Source of the DNA: JBDRFZ01 sp043818395
Lineage (GTDB): Bacteria > Patescibacteriota > Patescibacteriia > 2-12-FULL-60-25
Length of the DNA: 54,258 bases
Assembly (NCBI GenBank): GCA_043818395.1
Contig: JBDRFZ010000019.1
Coordinates: forward strand, 1-54,258
Direction of reading: 5' to 3'
Position 1 is the first letter of the stretch; each line of letters starts with the position of its first letter. The translations under genes were made by a program, and so were the position numbers. Below are positions 17,195 to 25,640 of the stretch, one piece after another. The notes under the pieces are model-generated. The model ran no database searches. It was given only the letters and a program-made list of their open reading frames with translations, and was not told the DNA's origin.

Positions 17195-19276
17195 ATGCTG
17201 GAATTTGATTTACAAAAACCATACAAGCCTTCAGGCGACCAGCCGGAAGCAATAGAATCACTCATCGCAGGATTGAAAGCTGACGAGCGCTTTTTGACGT
17301 TACTTGGCGCAACCGGCACCGGCAAAACATTCACCATCGCCAACGTGATCCAAGAAATAAAAAAACCGACTTTGGTCATCGCCCATAACAAAACCCTGGC
17401 CGCCCAGCTTTGCAACGAATTCCGCGAATTTTTTCCGCATAACGCGGTCGAGTATTTTGTTTCTTATTACGATTATTACCAGCCGGAGGCTTACATTCCA
17501 AAAAGCGATACATATATCGAAAAAGAAGCCATGATCAACCAGGAGATTGATCGCTTGCGCCATAGCGCTACGCAGGCGTTGCTTACGCGGCGCGATGTGA
17601 TAATTTGCGCTTCAGTCTCTTGCATCTATGGTTTAGGCGCGCCGGAAGCTTATGAAAAAACGGTTTTACATCTCACAGTGGGGGATGACATGAAACGTGA
17701 AAATGCATTAGGGCGTTTGATCGAAATGCAATTCGTCCGCACTAACGCCGATCTTTTAAGAGGATCATTTCGCGCTCTTGGCGGCGTTTTAGAAATCATG
17801 CCGGCGAACGAAGAAACGATTTATAGAATTGAAGCGCCGCGCGGCGTAGTCGAAGATATAATCGAAATAGATCCGGTCTCGCGCAAGACAAGAAAAAACC
17901 ACAAGGACCTCTGGGTTTTTCCGGCCAAGCATTTTATTACTTTGGGACCCGAAAAAGAACGGGCTATAAAAGCAATTCGTAAGGAATTGAAAGGTAGACT
18001 CGATTGGTTTGAGGCTCAGGGAAAATTACTCGAAGCAGAAAGACTTGATCGCCGCACCAAGTTCGATTTGGAAATGATCGAAAATCTCGGTTACTGCAAC
18101 GGTATCGAAAACTATTCGCGACAACTCTCGGGTCGAAAACCGGGCGATCCGCCGGATACATTATTTTCATATTTTCCCAAGGACTTTTTACTGGTTGTCG
18201 ACGAGTCGCACGTGACTCTACCGCAAGTAGGCGGCATGTACGAAGGCGATCGCGCACGAAAAAACACGCTGGTCGATTACGGTTTTCGGCTGCCGAGCGC
18301 CAAAGACAACCGGCCAATGACATTTAAAGAAGTCGAAGATAAAATAGATCAGGCAATTTTCGTTTCTGCGACTCCCGGTGAATATGAAATGAAGAATTCA
18401 GCGCGAATCGTGGAACAAATAATTCGCCCGACCGGTTTGATTGATCCGGAAATTATCGTGAGACCCATAACACCGAAACGAAATGAACGAGGACAAATCG
18501 ACGACGTCTTGGACAGAATTGATACCGTCACTAAGCGCGGCGATCGCGTACTCGTTACGACTTTGACTAAAAAAATGGCAGAGGATTTAAGTTCGTATTT
18601 AGTGGAAAGAAAAATCAAGTCGCGCTATCTGCATAGCGACATCGATACGGTTGAAAGACTGAAAATTTTAAGCGACTTCCGTCGAGGTACGTATGACGTT
18701 ATCGTTGGCGTCAATCTTTTACGCGAAGGGTTGGACTTGCCGGAAGTAGCGCTAGTTGCGATTTTAGACGCGGATAAAGAAGGTTTTTTACGCTCTGCGG
18801 TTGCACTCATCCAAACCATCGGCCGTGCGGCGCGCAACATCCGCGGACAAGTCGTGCTTTATGCGGATCGCATAACCGGATCCATGAAACGAGCTATCGA
18901 CGAAACAAACCGCAGACGCGAAAAACAACTGGCCTACAATAAAAAACACGGGATTACACCGCAGACCATCGTGAAAGCCATCAAAGACCTGCGCGGCGAA
19001 TTGGGAATCACTTCGGGCCAAAAAGACGTTAAGGAAATTTTGAAACTGGAACTCTCGGCTGAGACGCGCGATCTTCATTTGGTCATGAAACAAAAAGAAG
19101 AGGAGATGAAACGCGCGTCAAAAGATTTAGAATTCGAACTAGCCGCCATCCTGCGCGACGAGATGGTTATTTTGATGAAGGAAATTAGAAAACGGGAGAA
19201 GGATTCCGCCGTGGGGGCGGGGTCTCCCCGCCCTGTCCGCGCAAAACGTCCACCAAGACACGGGAGGACAAAATAA
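17195..19276 (+). CDS. uvrB: Excinuclease ABC subunit B
   Basis: 693 aa. DNA-damage-loading helicase of nucleotide excision repair. Walker A GATGTGKTFTIANV near residue 37; beta-hairpin YYDYYQPEAYIP; DESHVTLPQ; helicase motifs FVSATPGEYE, GVNLLREGLDLPEV and QTIGRAARN; the C-terminal UVR motif is about 625-665. The last 25 residues, including VGAGSPRP, are encoded by a hairpin repeat (19213-19238) and are not part of the family. No uvrA or uvrC is present in the window. Confidence 0.96.
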   Translation: MLEFDLQKPYKPSGDQPEAIESLIAGLKADERFLTLLGATGTGKTFTIANVIQEIKKPTLVIAHNKTLAAQLCNEFREFFPHNAVEYFVSYYDYYQPEAYIPKSDTYIEKEAMINQEIDRLRHSATQALLTRRDVIICASVSCIYGLGAPEAYEKTVLHLTVGDDMKRENALGRLIEMQFVRTNADLLRGSFRALGGVLEIMPANEETIYRIEAPRGVVEDIIEIDPVSRKTRKNHKDLWVFPAKHFITLGPEKERAIKAIRKELKGRLDWFEAQGKLLEAERLDRRTKFDLEMIENLGYCNGIENYSRQLSGRKPGDPPDTLFSYFPKDFLLVVDESHVTLPQVGGMYEGDRARKNTLVDYGFRLPSAKDNRPMTFKEVEDKIDQAIFVSATPGEYEMKNSARIVEQIIRPTGLIDPEIIVRPITPKRNERGQIDDVLDRIDTVTKRGDRVLVTTLTKKMAEDLSSYLVERKIKSRYLHSDIDTVERLKILSDFRRGTYDVIVGVNLLREGLDLPEVALVAILDADKEGFLRSAVALIQTIGRAARNIRGQVVLYADRITGSMKRAIDETNRRREKQLAYNKKHGITPQTIVKAIKDLRGELGITSGQKDVKEILKLELSAETRDLHLVMKQKEEEMKRASKDLEFELAAILRDEMVILMKEIRKREKDSAVGAGSPRPVRAKRPPRHGRTK
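19211..19236 (+). repeat. GTGGGGGC hairpin repeat inside the uvrB 3' end
   Basis: GGGCGGGG (19215-19222), loop TCT, CCCCGCCC (19226-19233): a perfect 8-bp stem. It is the same 26-base element as 50086-50111, where one G-C pair is replaced by A-T on both arms, which keeps the stem. Here it is translated as part of the UvrB tail. Confidence 0.8.
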
Positions 19277-19332
19277 TTCCCCATCCCTCGTTTCCTCGAC
19301 ATTTTGTCTTTTATACTGTGAACTATACCCAC

Positions 19333-21036
19333 ATGGACGTCGTGGAGGACATCAAATCCCGCCTGGATATCGCTGATCTAGTAGGGGAATATCTACAGCT
19401 CAAACCCGCCGGAAGCGGCAGTTTTAAGGCTAATTGTCCGTTTCATCAGGAAAAGACTCCCAGTTTTTTTGTAAACCGGCCGCGCCAGTCATGGCACTGT
19501 TTTGGCTGTGATATTGGCGGCGACGTGATTTCTTTCGTGCAAAAAATGGAAGGCATGGAATTTCCGGAAGCTCTGGAGCACTTGGCGCAAAAAGTCGGAG
19601 TCGAGCTTCCGCGGTTCGATTCGCGGCTTCAATCAGATAAAAAGCGTCTTTTTGAAATCAATGATTTAGCCGCCCGTTTTTTTCGCAGTGTTCTTTTAAC
19701 ACAAGCCACTGCCCAACATGCGCGCGACTATGTAAACAAACGTGGCTTGGATGAACTTACCTGCGACATCTGGCGTATCGGTTACGCTCCGCAGAGCTGG
19801 ACCGCACTATCCGAAGCTCTGGCAAAACGCGATGTTAAAGAAGATGAGCTGATAAAAGTCGGACTTTGCTTAAAGTCAGAAAAAAATCCAGGCATCTATG
19901 ATCGCTTCCGCGATCGTTTAATGTTTCCGATTTGCGACATCCACGGCAACGCCACGGGTTTTACGGGACGTCTGCTCTCCGATTCAAAAGAAGCGAAATA
20001 CGTCAACACGCCGGAAACTTTCATTTATAAAAAAAGTTCCATCCTTTTCGGCCTGGACAAAGCCAAAGGAGTAATCAAGCGCCAGGATTTGGCTGTAATC
20101 GTGGAAGGTAATATGGATGTAATTTCTTCGCATCAATTCAAGATCACGAATGTGGTAGCTTCTTCCGGTACTGCGTTAACAGGCGAACAGCTCGGCTTAT
20201 TAAAACGCTTTACCACGAATCTGGCCATAGCTTTTGATGCCGATTCAGCCGGCAAAGCCGCTACGATTCGCGGACTCGATATCGCGAGAGCCTTGGATTT
20301 CAATGTCAAAATTATCACTTTGCCTCCCGAAGTCGGCAAAGATCCGGATGATGCGGTGCGCAAAGATCCGGAAATTTGGAGACAGGCGATTCATAACGCT
20401 CTTCCTGTCGTCGAATGGCTTTACCGAAATGCGTTCAAAGGTAAGGACCCGTCAAAACCCGAGGGCAAAAAACAAATCGCACGCGAACTGTTGACCGAAT
20501 TTTTGCGCATCGCCGACTCTGTAGAACGCGACGCCTGGATAACGCGCCTGGCCAAAGATTTAGACGTATCAACCGATTCGCTCCGCGACGCTTTAAAAAA
20601 CACGCGGAGAACAGGAAGTACGGAACACGAATCACGGAGCACGGAGCCATCAATACAGAGTACGGAACACGAATCACGGAGCACGGAGCACGTTAAAAAA
20701 CCGCGTGAAACTGAACTTGCGGAACGGATTCTGGCCATTCTGTATCTGAAGCCGGAATTGCGGGATCTTGCCCAAAAGTCGCTTCCTTTGTATAATCTGC
20801 CCGACTTGACATCACCTGATCTTTTAAATTTTATTGCGATCTTAGCGGATCGCGAATTCCAAAACCAGTCTTTACAGGCTCTGACAGACGAACTCATGAA
20901 CGAAACGACATCTCTTCACGAGCTCCTCCGGACCAAAAAAAGAACTGATTTGGAGAATCAAATGCGGGAAGCGGAAAGGATCGGCGATAACGCCAAAATC
21001 CAAGATCTGCTTTCGCAATTTAATCAACTTATCTAG
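19333..21036 (+). CDS. dnaG: DNA primase
   Basis: 567 aa from ATG 19333; a GTG five codons upstream (19318) overlaps the likely -10 box TATACT (19312-19317), so the ATG is preferred. It makes RNA primers at replication forks. The CHC2 zinc finger is CPFHQEKTPSFF...CFGCDIGGD; the TOPRIM core has VIVEGNMDVI and FDADSAGKAA. The region between the catalytic core and C-terminal helicase-binding part holds two exact 31-base repeats encoding STEHESRSTE units. dnaG-rpoD adjacency is the classic macromolecular-synthesis order. Confidence 0.96.
   Translation: MDVVEDIKSRLDIADLVGEYLQLKPAGSGSFKANCPFHQEKTPSFFVNRPRQSWHCFGCDIGGDVISFVQKMEGMEFPEALEHLAQKVGVELPRFDSRLQSDKKRLFEINDLAARFFRSVLLTQATAQHARDYVNKRGLDELTCDIWRIGYAPQSWTALSEALAKRDVKEDELIKVGLCLKSEKNPGIYDRFRDRLMFPICDIHGNATGFTGRLLSDSKEAKYVNTPETFIYKKSSILFGLDKAKGVIKRQDLAVIVEGNMDVISSHQFKITNVVASSGTALTGEQLGLLKRFTTNLAIAFDADSAGKAATIRGLDIARALDFNVKIITLPPEVGKDPDDAVRKDPEIWRQAIHNALPVVEWLYRNAFKGKDPSKPEGKKQIARELLTEFLRIADSVERDAWITRLAKDLDVSTDSLRDALKNTRRTGSTEHESRSTEPSIQSTEHESRSTEHVKKPRETELAERILAILYLKPELRDLAQKSLPLYNLPDLTSPDLLNFIAILADREFQNQSLQALTDELMNETTSLHELLRTKKRTDLENQMREAERIGDNAKIQDLLSQFNQLI
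20617..20689 (+). repeat. 31-bp direct repeat inside dnaG
   Basis: Identical 31-base copies at 20617-20647 and 20659-20689, separated by 11 bases. They are built of smaller CACGGAGCACGGAGC-type units and encode STEHESRSTE twice. The 11-base spacer makes the start-to-start offset 42 bases, so the frame is preserved. A related GGAGCAC/GAACACGG string occurs at about 3970-3998 in atpB. Confidence 0.85.
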
Positions 21037-21125
21037 CATTCCACTCCGGCGGCCTTCGGCGAACCAGGTTACGCGCTTAAACGCGAACTTGATCCGTATC
21101 GAGGATAACTGCCGTTTAGGAATGC
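21036..21125. repeat. Structured 90-base element between dnaG and rpoD
   Basis: The ends GCATTCC (21036-21042) and GGAATGC (21119-21125) pair over 7 bp. Inside are CGGCGG/CTGCCG (21047-21052/21109-21114), a hairpin CAGGTT-A-CGCG/CGCG-AACTTG (21065-21075/21082-21091) and ATCC/GGAT (21092-21095/21103-21106). It fills nearly the whole spacer and ends 7 bases before the rpoD ATG. It has no T-arm or anticodon arm, so it is not a tRNA. Either a small dispersed (MITE-like) repeat or an RNA leader. Confidence 0.6.
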
Positions 21126-21132
21126 AAAATTT

Positions 21133-22395
21133 ATGACATACGCCAAAAAACCGGTTAAGAAATCCAAATTTTCCAAAACACGAAAAGTAAAACAGGTTAA
21201 GTCAAAATATTCGCCTGTTAAAAACAGCAAAAAAGCAAAACCTGCCAGGCAGGTAAAAAAAGCAAAACACGGTCCGCTCAGGCAGGGACCTTACATTAAA
21301 AGTCCGCCGCCCAGCGAAGAAACGCTGGACAAACTTTTTGACAAAGCTAGAACGCGAAGTTTTATTACGGAGAACGAAGTCTTGTACGTTTTCTCGGAGT
21401 TGGAGGATTATATCCCGACTTATGAGGCTTTTATCGATCGTCTTGATGCCGCCGGCATTGGCGTCATCGAAATGAAGGAGGGGATTCTGGGACGACAGAA
21501 GGAGCGCCATGACATGATGGAGACGCTCCATAGCGCGGATGACAAGCGCGGCAAAATCGATCCATTCGACCTGACAGCGGACTCGATTCAGATGTATCTG
21601 CGTGAAATCGGAAAAATACCTCTGCTTACAGCGGACGAAGAAATCGCTTTGGCCAAACGAAAGGAAAAAGGTGAAAAAGAAGCTGAGAAAAAATTAATCG
21701 AGGCCAACCTTCGTCTGGTAGTTTCAATCGCTAAAAAATTTATGGGTAAATCGTTGTCTCTCCTGGACTTGATCCAGGAGGGCAACATTGGCTTATTCCG
21801 CGCCGTTAAAAAATTCGAATACCGAAAAGGTTATAAATTTTCGACTTATGCCACCTGGTGGATCAGACAAGCCATAACACGTGCACTCGCCGACCAGAGC
21901 CGCACGATTCGTATTCCGGTGCACATGGTCGAGACCATCAATAAATTCCAGCAGATTGAACGTCAATTAATCCAGGACCTCGGTCGCGAACCGTTACCCG
22001 AAGAAATCGCGGCAGAAATGGGTGAGGAAGTAGATAAAGTTCGTCATATAATCAAAATTTCACAAGATACGGTTTCGCTCGAAACATCGGTCGGTGAAGA
22101 TGATGAAGATTCAACGCTTGAGGACTTTATCGAGGACGTTAAGAACGTGAGCCCGGACCGCGCGGCCGCCTTACAGCTTTTGCGTGATTACGTCGGCGAC
22201 ATTATCAAGGATCTTAATGCGCGCGAACAAAAAATCTTAGAGATGCGATTCGGTTTGACTGATGGTGTAAGTCATACACTTGAAGAAGTAGGTAAAGAAT
22301 TCGACGTCACCCGCGAACGCATCCGCCAAATCGAAGCGAAAGCCATAGAAAAAATCCAGCAACATCCGCAAATCAGAAAATTACTGGATTATTAA
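21133..22395 (+). CDS. rpoD: Primary RNA polymerase sigma factor (RpoD/SigA)
   Basis: 420 aa. A Lys-rich N-terminus (about 1-55), a region 1.1-like part, then DSIQMYLREIGKIPLLT (1.2), ANLRLVVSIAKKF and LLDLIQEGNIGLFRAVKKFEYRKGYKFSTYATWWIRQAI (2.1-2.4, recognises -10), region 3, and LNAREQKILEMRFGL...THTLEEVGKEFDVTRERIRQIEAKA-like region 4.2 (-35 recognition). The TTGACA/TATAAT-like promoters in this window fit a normal housekeeping sigma. DNA at 21241-21290 contains palindromic CCTGCCAGGCAGG, another small repeat inside the N-terminal tail. Confidence 0.97.
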   Translation: MTYAKKPVKKSKFSKTRKVKQVKSKYSPVKNSKKAKPARQVKKAKHGPLRQGPYIKSPPPSEETLDKLFDKARTRSFITENEVLYVFSELEDYIPTYEAFIDRLDAAGIGVIEMKEGILGRQKERHDMMETLHSADDKRGKIDPFDLTADSIQMYLREIGKIPLLTADEEIALAKRKEKGEKEAEKKLIEANLRLVVSIAKKFMGKSLSLLDLIQEGNIGLFRAVKKFEYRKGYKFSTYATWWIRQAITRALADQSRTIRIPVHMVETINKFQQIERQLIQDLGREPLPEEIAAEMGEEVDKVRHIIKISQDTVSLETSVGEDDEDSTLEDFIEDVKNVSPDRAAALQLLRDYVGDIIKDLNAREQKILEMRFGLTDGVSHTLEEVGKEFDVTRERIRQIEAKAIEKIQQHPQIRKLLDY

Positions 22396-22398
22396 GCT

Positions 22399-23316
22399 AT
22401 GACAAAAAAAATCATCATTCCTTTAATCGGTATTCTTGTTTTAATTGTTTCGACGGTTTTTCTGGTTTCGAGAGGCTTGCAAGAGGCTGATAAAAACACG
22501 GCTCCGATTGATGACACAATTAAAAGAATCGCCGTCACGGCTACCATTTATCCCTGGGCTTTTGTGGCAGAAAGAGTCGGCGGCGACCGCGTAACCGTAA
22601 CCGTCACTACTCCGGCCGGAGCCGAACCGCATGACTATGAACCAACGCCGCGGGATATTGCCGATGCAAAAAATTCAAAAATTTTCATCCTGAACGGCTT
22701 GGGCATGGATGCCTGGGCGGAGAGGATTCTGCCGGAGATGCAGAGCGCCGGAATTCAAACCGTAAAAATTTCCAATTTAACGCAAACGTCGGAAGATCCG
22801 CATATATGGCTAAATTTGGATGTCATGAATAAAGCCGCATCAAAATTAGCCGAAATTCTTAGCCAAGTCGATCCAACCAACAAAGATTTTTATACGGTTA
22901 ATGCCGAACAGCTTAAAACTGACCTAGCGCTCATGGATGACAAATATAAAAATAAATTACAAAATTGCGATCTCCGGTTTATTATTGTGAGCCATGAAGC
23001 TTTCGGCTATCTGGCTAAACGCTACGATATAAACGCCATCAATATCGCCGGCCTTTCGGCCGAAGAAGAACCCTCAGCCAAGCATCTAAGCGAGATAACC
23101 GATCTGGTAAAAGAGAAGGGCATACGATATATTTTCTTTGAGACGCTAGTGAGTTCAAAATTAAGCGAAGTAATCGCCAGTGAGACAAAAGCCGAGACCC
23201 TGGTTTTAAATCCAATAGAAGGATTGAGCGAGAATGAGATTAGCGAGGGTAAAGACTATCTGATGGTCATGGCCGACAATCTTGTGAACTTACAACGCGC
23301 CATGTTATGCCATTAA
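22399..23316 (+). CDS. znuA: Zinc/manganese ABC transporter substrate-binding protein
   Basis: 305 aa, cluster A-I binding protein. N-terminal membrane anchor (about 5-25) without a lipobox Cys, so it appears held by an uncleaved helix. Metal ligands: PHDYEP (His near 76), DPHIWLN (His near 134) and SHEAFGYLAKRY (His near 199). The His-rich loop of classic ZnuA is absent, so Zn versus Mn is not settled. It starts 3 bases after rpoD, an unusual fusion of a sigma-factor gene and a metal-uptake operon. Confidence 0.88.
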   Translation: MTKKIIIPLIGILVLIVSTVFLVSRGLQEADKNTAPIDDTIKRIAVTATIYPWAFVAERVGGDRVTVTVTTPAGAEPHDYEPTPRDIADAKNSKIFILNGLGMDAWAERILPEMQSAGIQTVKISNLTQTSEDPHIWLNLDVMNKAASKLAEILSQVDPTNKDFYTVNAEQLKTDLALMDDKYKNKLQNCDLRFIIVSHEAFGYLAKRYDINAINIAGLSAEEEPSAKHLSEITDLVKEKGIRYIFFETLVSSKLSEVIASETKAETLVLNPIEGLSENEISEGKDYLMVMADNLVNLQRAMLCH

Positions 23317-24059
23317 AAAAAGAAGTGCAGATCGAATTTGAAAACGTGAGTTTTAATTATCCCCAAAATCCGGTGCTTGCGGATGTGACGTTTAAAATCC
23401 ATGCCGGCGATTACGTCGGAATAATCGGACCCAATGGCGGTGGCAAAACGACTGCTCTGAAACTAATCCTGGGATTGATAAAGCCCGTGTCGGGAAACGT
23501 TCGTATTTTTGGACAAACAGCCGGCGAATTAACAGAACCGGCTCTGCTCGGCTACGTGCCGCAACATGCGGCACATACCAGCATAAATTTTCCGGCTACA
23601 GTCAAGGAGATCGTGGAAAGCGGACGCACACCACGAAAAAAAATATTTTCTTTCTGGGATGCGAAAGATAAAAAAGCTGTCCGTGCGGCCGTTGATGCTG
23701 CCGGAATAAACAAACTGAAAAATCGTCTGTTACGCGAGCTTTCCGGCGGTGAACGACAGCGTGTACTCGTTGCCCGCGCCATCGCCTCAGAGCCGCGACT
23801 TTTAATTTTAGATGAACCATTTGAAGGTGTGGATCTGTCAGCCCAGACTGAATTCTATGAGATTCTCAAAACTTTGAATAAACAGGGGATGACGATAATT
23901 TTTGTTACCCATGACGTGGATATCATTAGTCGCGAAGCGCGGGAAATAATCTGCCTAAACCGCCGGTTAGTCTGCGCCGGTAATCCTCACGACATCGCGC
24001 ACCAGCACGCTTACGACCATCTTCACGGCAAACACATAAAACATACACATTCGGTATGA
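23307..24059 (+). CDS. znuC: Zinc/manganese ABC transporter ATP-binding protein
   Basis: 250 aa. Walker A GPNGGGKTTALKL, Q-loop VPQHAA, signature LSGGERQRVLVARA, Walker B RLLILDEPFEGVD, H-loop FVTHDVD. The C-terminal 25 residues hold eight His (from PHDIAHQHAYDHLHGKHIKHTHSV), a metal-binding tail that could sense or buffer zinc at the transporter. It overlaps znuA by 10 bases and znuB by 4. Confidence 0.92.
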   Translation: MPLKKEVQIEFENVSFNYPQNPVLADVTFKIHAGDYVGIIGPNGGGKTTALKLILGLIKPVSGNVRIFGQTAGELTEPALLGYVPQHAAHTSINFPATVKEIVESGRTPRKKIFSFWDAKDKKAVRAAVDAAGINKLKNRLLRELSGGERQRVLVARAIASEPRLLILDEPFEGVDLSAQTEFYEILKTLNKQGMTIIFVTHDVDIISREAREIICLNRRLVCAGNPHDIAHQHAYDHLHGKHIKHTHSV

Positions 24060-24868
24060 GCGAAATTTTTTCGATTTTTCAATATGATTTCATGATTCGC
24101 GCCATGATTGCTGGAATCTGTATCGCCGTCATCGCGCCAGTCATCGGTATCTTCCTTGTCGTGCGCCGCTATGCTGTCATGGCCGATACACTAGCCCATG
24201 TCTCGCTAGTCGGCATTGCTGCCGCCATCTTAACCGGAGCTTTTGCTCCCGTGACTGGCGCCATCATCGTATCGCTTATTGCCAGCGTCGGTATCGAAGA
24301 AGTTCGCACTAGGCAAAAACTTTACGGTGAATCGGTTTTGGCACTATTCTTATCCGGCAGTCTGGCGATCGCCGTAATCTTAGTCGGATTAGCTAGGGGT
24401 AAGAATGTAAATTTTTCACAATATCTTTTTGGGAGTATCACCACGGTCAACTGGCACAACGTAATTCTGATGTTGGTTTTTACAATAATCGTGATAGCCG
24501 TGACCGTAGTTTCTTATCGCAGGCTTTTTTTAACAGCGTTTGATGAAGAACTGGCGAAGGCCGGTGGAATCAATATAAAAACCTACAACATACTTTCGCT
24601 TTCATTTGCCGCGATCACGGTCTCGCTGGCCACCCAGGTCGTCGGCGCACTGCTCGTCGGCGCACTCATGGTCATTCCGACGCTTACCGCCATGCAGCTA
24701 AAAAGAAACTTCAGACAAACTATGATCCTGGCCGCGTTGTTTGCCTTTTTATCTGTCGTAATCGGCCTCGTCGCATCCTTTTATCTCAATTTAGCTAGCG
24801 GGGCGACCATTGTTATAGTAGCCTTGATTCTATTCATTATTTCAATTTTTATATCCAAGAGCTCTTGA
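24056..24868 (+). CDS. znuB: Zinc/manganese ABC transporter permease
   Basis: 270 aa, ABC-3 family, with about eight membrane helices. VVRRYAVMADTLAHVSLVGIA and LLVGALMVIPTLTAMQL are family hallmarks. It works with ZnuA and ZnuC to import divalent metal. The stop TGA (24866-24868) overlaps the -35 box of the tRNA-Asn promoter. Confidence 0.92.
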   Translation: MSEIFSIFQYDFMIRAMIAGICIAVIAPVIGIFLVVRRYAVMADTLAHVSLVGIAAAILTGAFAPVTGAIIVSLIASVGIEEVRTRQKLYGESVLALFLSGSLAIAVILVGLARGKNVNFSQYLFGSITTVNWHNVILMLVFTIIVIAVTVVSYRRLFLTAFDEELAKAGGINIKTYNILSLSFAAITVSLATQVVGALLVGALMVIPTLTAMQLKRNFRQTMILAALFAFLSVVIGLVASFYLNLASGATIVIVALILFIISIFISKSS

Positions 24869-24893
24869 CCGAACCGGATTTTGAAGATAATAT
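24865..24893 (+). promoter_or_regulatory. Promoter of tRNA-Asn
   Basis: TTGACC (24865-24870), 17-bp spacer, TAATAT (24888-24893); start expected near 24900, giving a 5' leader of about 27 bases for the tRNA precursor. Confidence 0.7.
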
Positions 24894-24926
24894 TTCGACT
24901 ACGAATAAGTTCTTTTTATCAGATAT

Positions 24927-25001
24927 TCCGAGGTAGCTCAGCGGTAGAGCAGGGGACTGTTAATCCCTTGGTCGTGGGTTCGATCCCCACCCTCGGAGCC
25001 A
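24927..25001 (+). tRNA. tRNA-Asn (anticodon GTT)
   Basis: Full cloverleaf: acceptor TCCGAGG/CCTCGGA (24927-24933/24991-24997), D-arm GCTC/GAGC, anticodon loop CTGTTAA with GTT, T-arm GTGGG-TTCGATC-CCCAC, discriminator G and encoded CCA (24999-25001). The only tRNA found in the window. Confidence 0.97.
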
Positions 25002-25006
25002 TGTAG

Positions 25007-25038
25007 AAACGCCTTTGTAAAAAGGGCGTTTTTATTTT
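25007..25038 (+). terminator. Rho-independent terminator of tRNA-Asn
   Basis: AAACGCCTTT (25007-25016), loop GTAA, AAAGGGCGTTT (25021-25031) with one bulge, then a T-rich run. Confidence 0.85.
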
Positions 25039-25088
25039 AGTAAAAAAAAGACGCTTAAGACCGTAGTATATTTTTGATATAATTTATT

Positions 25089-25226
25089 ATGAAATTTAAA
25101 GAACCTCGTCCAGAGCAAACTAAGTCAAGATGGGAAAATGAAACCGCAATTCATGCAGATTCCATTAAAGACATTATAAAAGTAAGATTCGTTGGTCCAG
25201 AGAACGTTAAAGTGCGATATGGATAA
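25089..25226 (+). CDS. Small hypothetical protein, leaderless
   Basis: 45 codons from ATG 25089, sequence opening MKFKEPRPEQTKSRWENE and ending NVKVRYG. A perfect -10 TATAAT (25078-25083) with TTAAGA 17 bp upstream places transcription start on or next to the ATG, a leaderless arrangement like that of neighbouring genes. Charged, no membrane segment, no recognised family. It could be the start of a gene decayed downstream (25227-25640). Confidence 0.45.
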   Translation: MKFKEPRPEQTKSRWENETAIHADSIKDIIKVRFVGPENVKVRYG

Positions 25227-25640
25227 TATTAATGTTTTAAGATAATGATAAACTACTCAAATTCATATCGTATTTGATTCCGAGAGGAAAGGCATGACCC
25301 GGATGTCTATTTAAAAAAATAAAACTTTAAAAAAATATCTTGCTGTACTTCCAAAATAATCAACATCTCTCAACGATTCTAAACTAATCAGCTAGAACTA
25401 ATTACTTAGAGCGGAGCAACAACATCTACCTTGATTGACGGAGAAGCTATTCATTCAATAAAAGATCTTGATAAACTTAAGGCACTAGAATTTATATCTT
25501 GTAATCTTCTAAAACATTCATACATTCATTTACGGTATAAGGTTGACAAGGAAACGGTTATTGATTAATAAAATCTTACGGGCTCCCCCCTACAATTGAC
25601 AATAATTCAAATTTAGGCTATACTTCCATCCTACACATAT
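25227..25640. other. AT-rich stretch, probably decayed coding sequence
   Basis: No open frame of normal size. The stretch is A/T-rich with short frames only. The longest protein-like one is 25431-25568 (+), opening LIDGEAIHSIKDLDKLKALEF (TTG start, no stop for 45 codons, upstream TAG). It may be the remains of one small gene starting at 25089. No structured RNA is evident; the last 50 bases hold the promoter of the next gene. Confidence 0.4.
25596..25624 (+). promoter_or_regulatory. Promoter of the zinc-ribbon protein gene
   Basis: TTGACA (25596-25601), 17-bp spacer, TATACT (25619-25624), an excellent sigma-70 promoter; ATG 25641 lies about 10 bases after the expected start. Confidence 0.85.

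Noticed and set aside
21036..21125. tRNA-like reading of the element before rpoD
   Set aside because: 7-bp end stem is tempting, but no TTC loop, no anticodon arm of 5+7 and no CCA.
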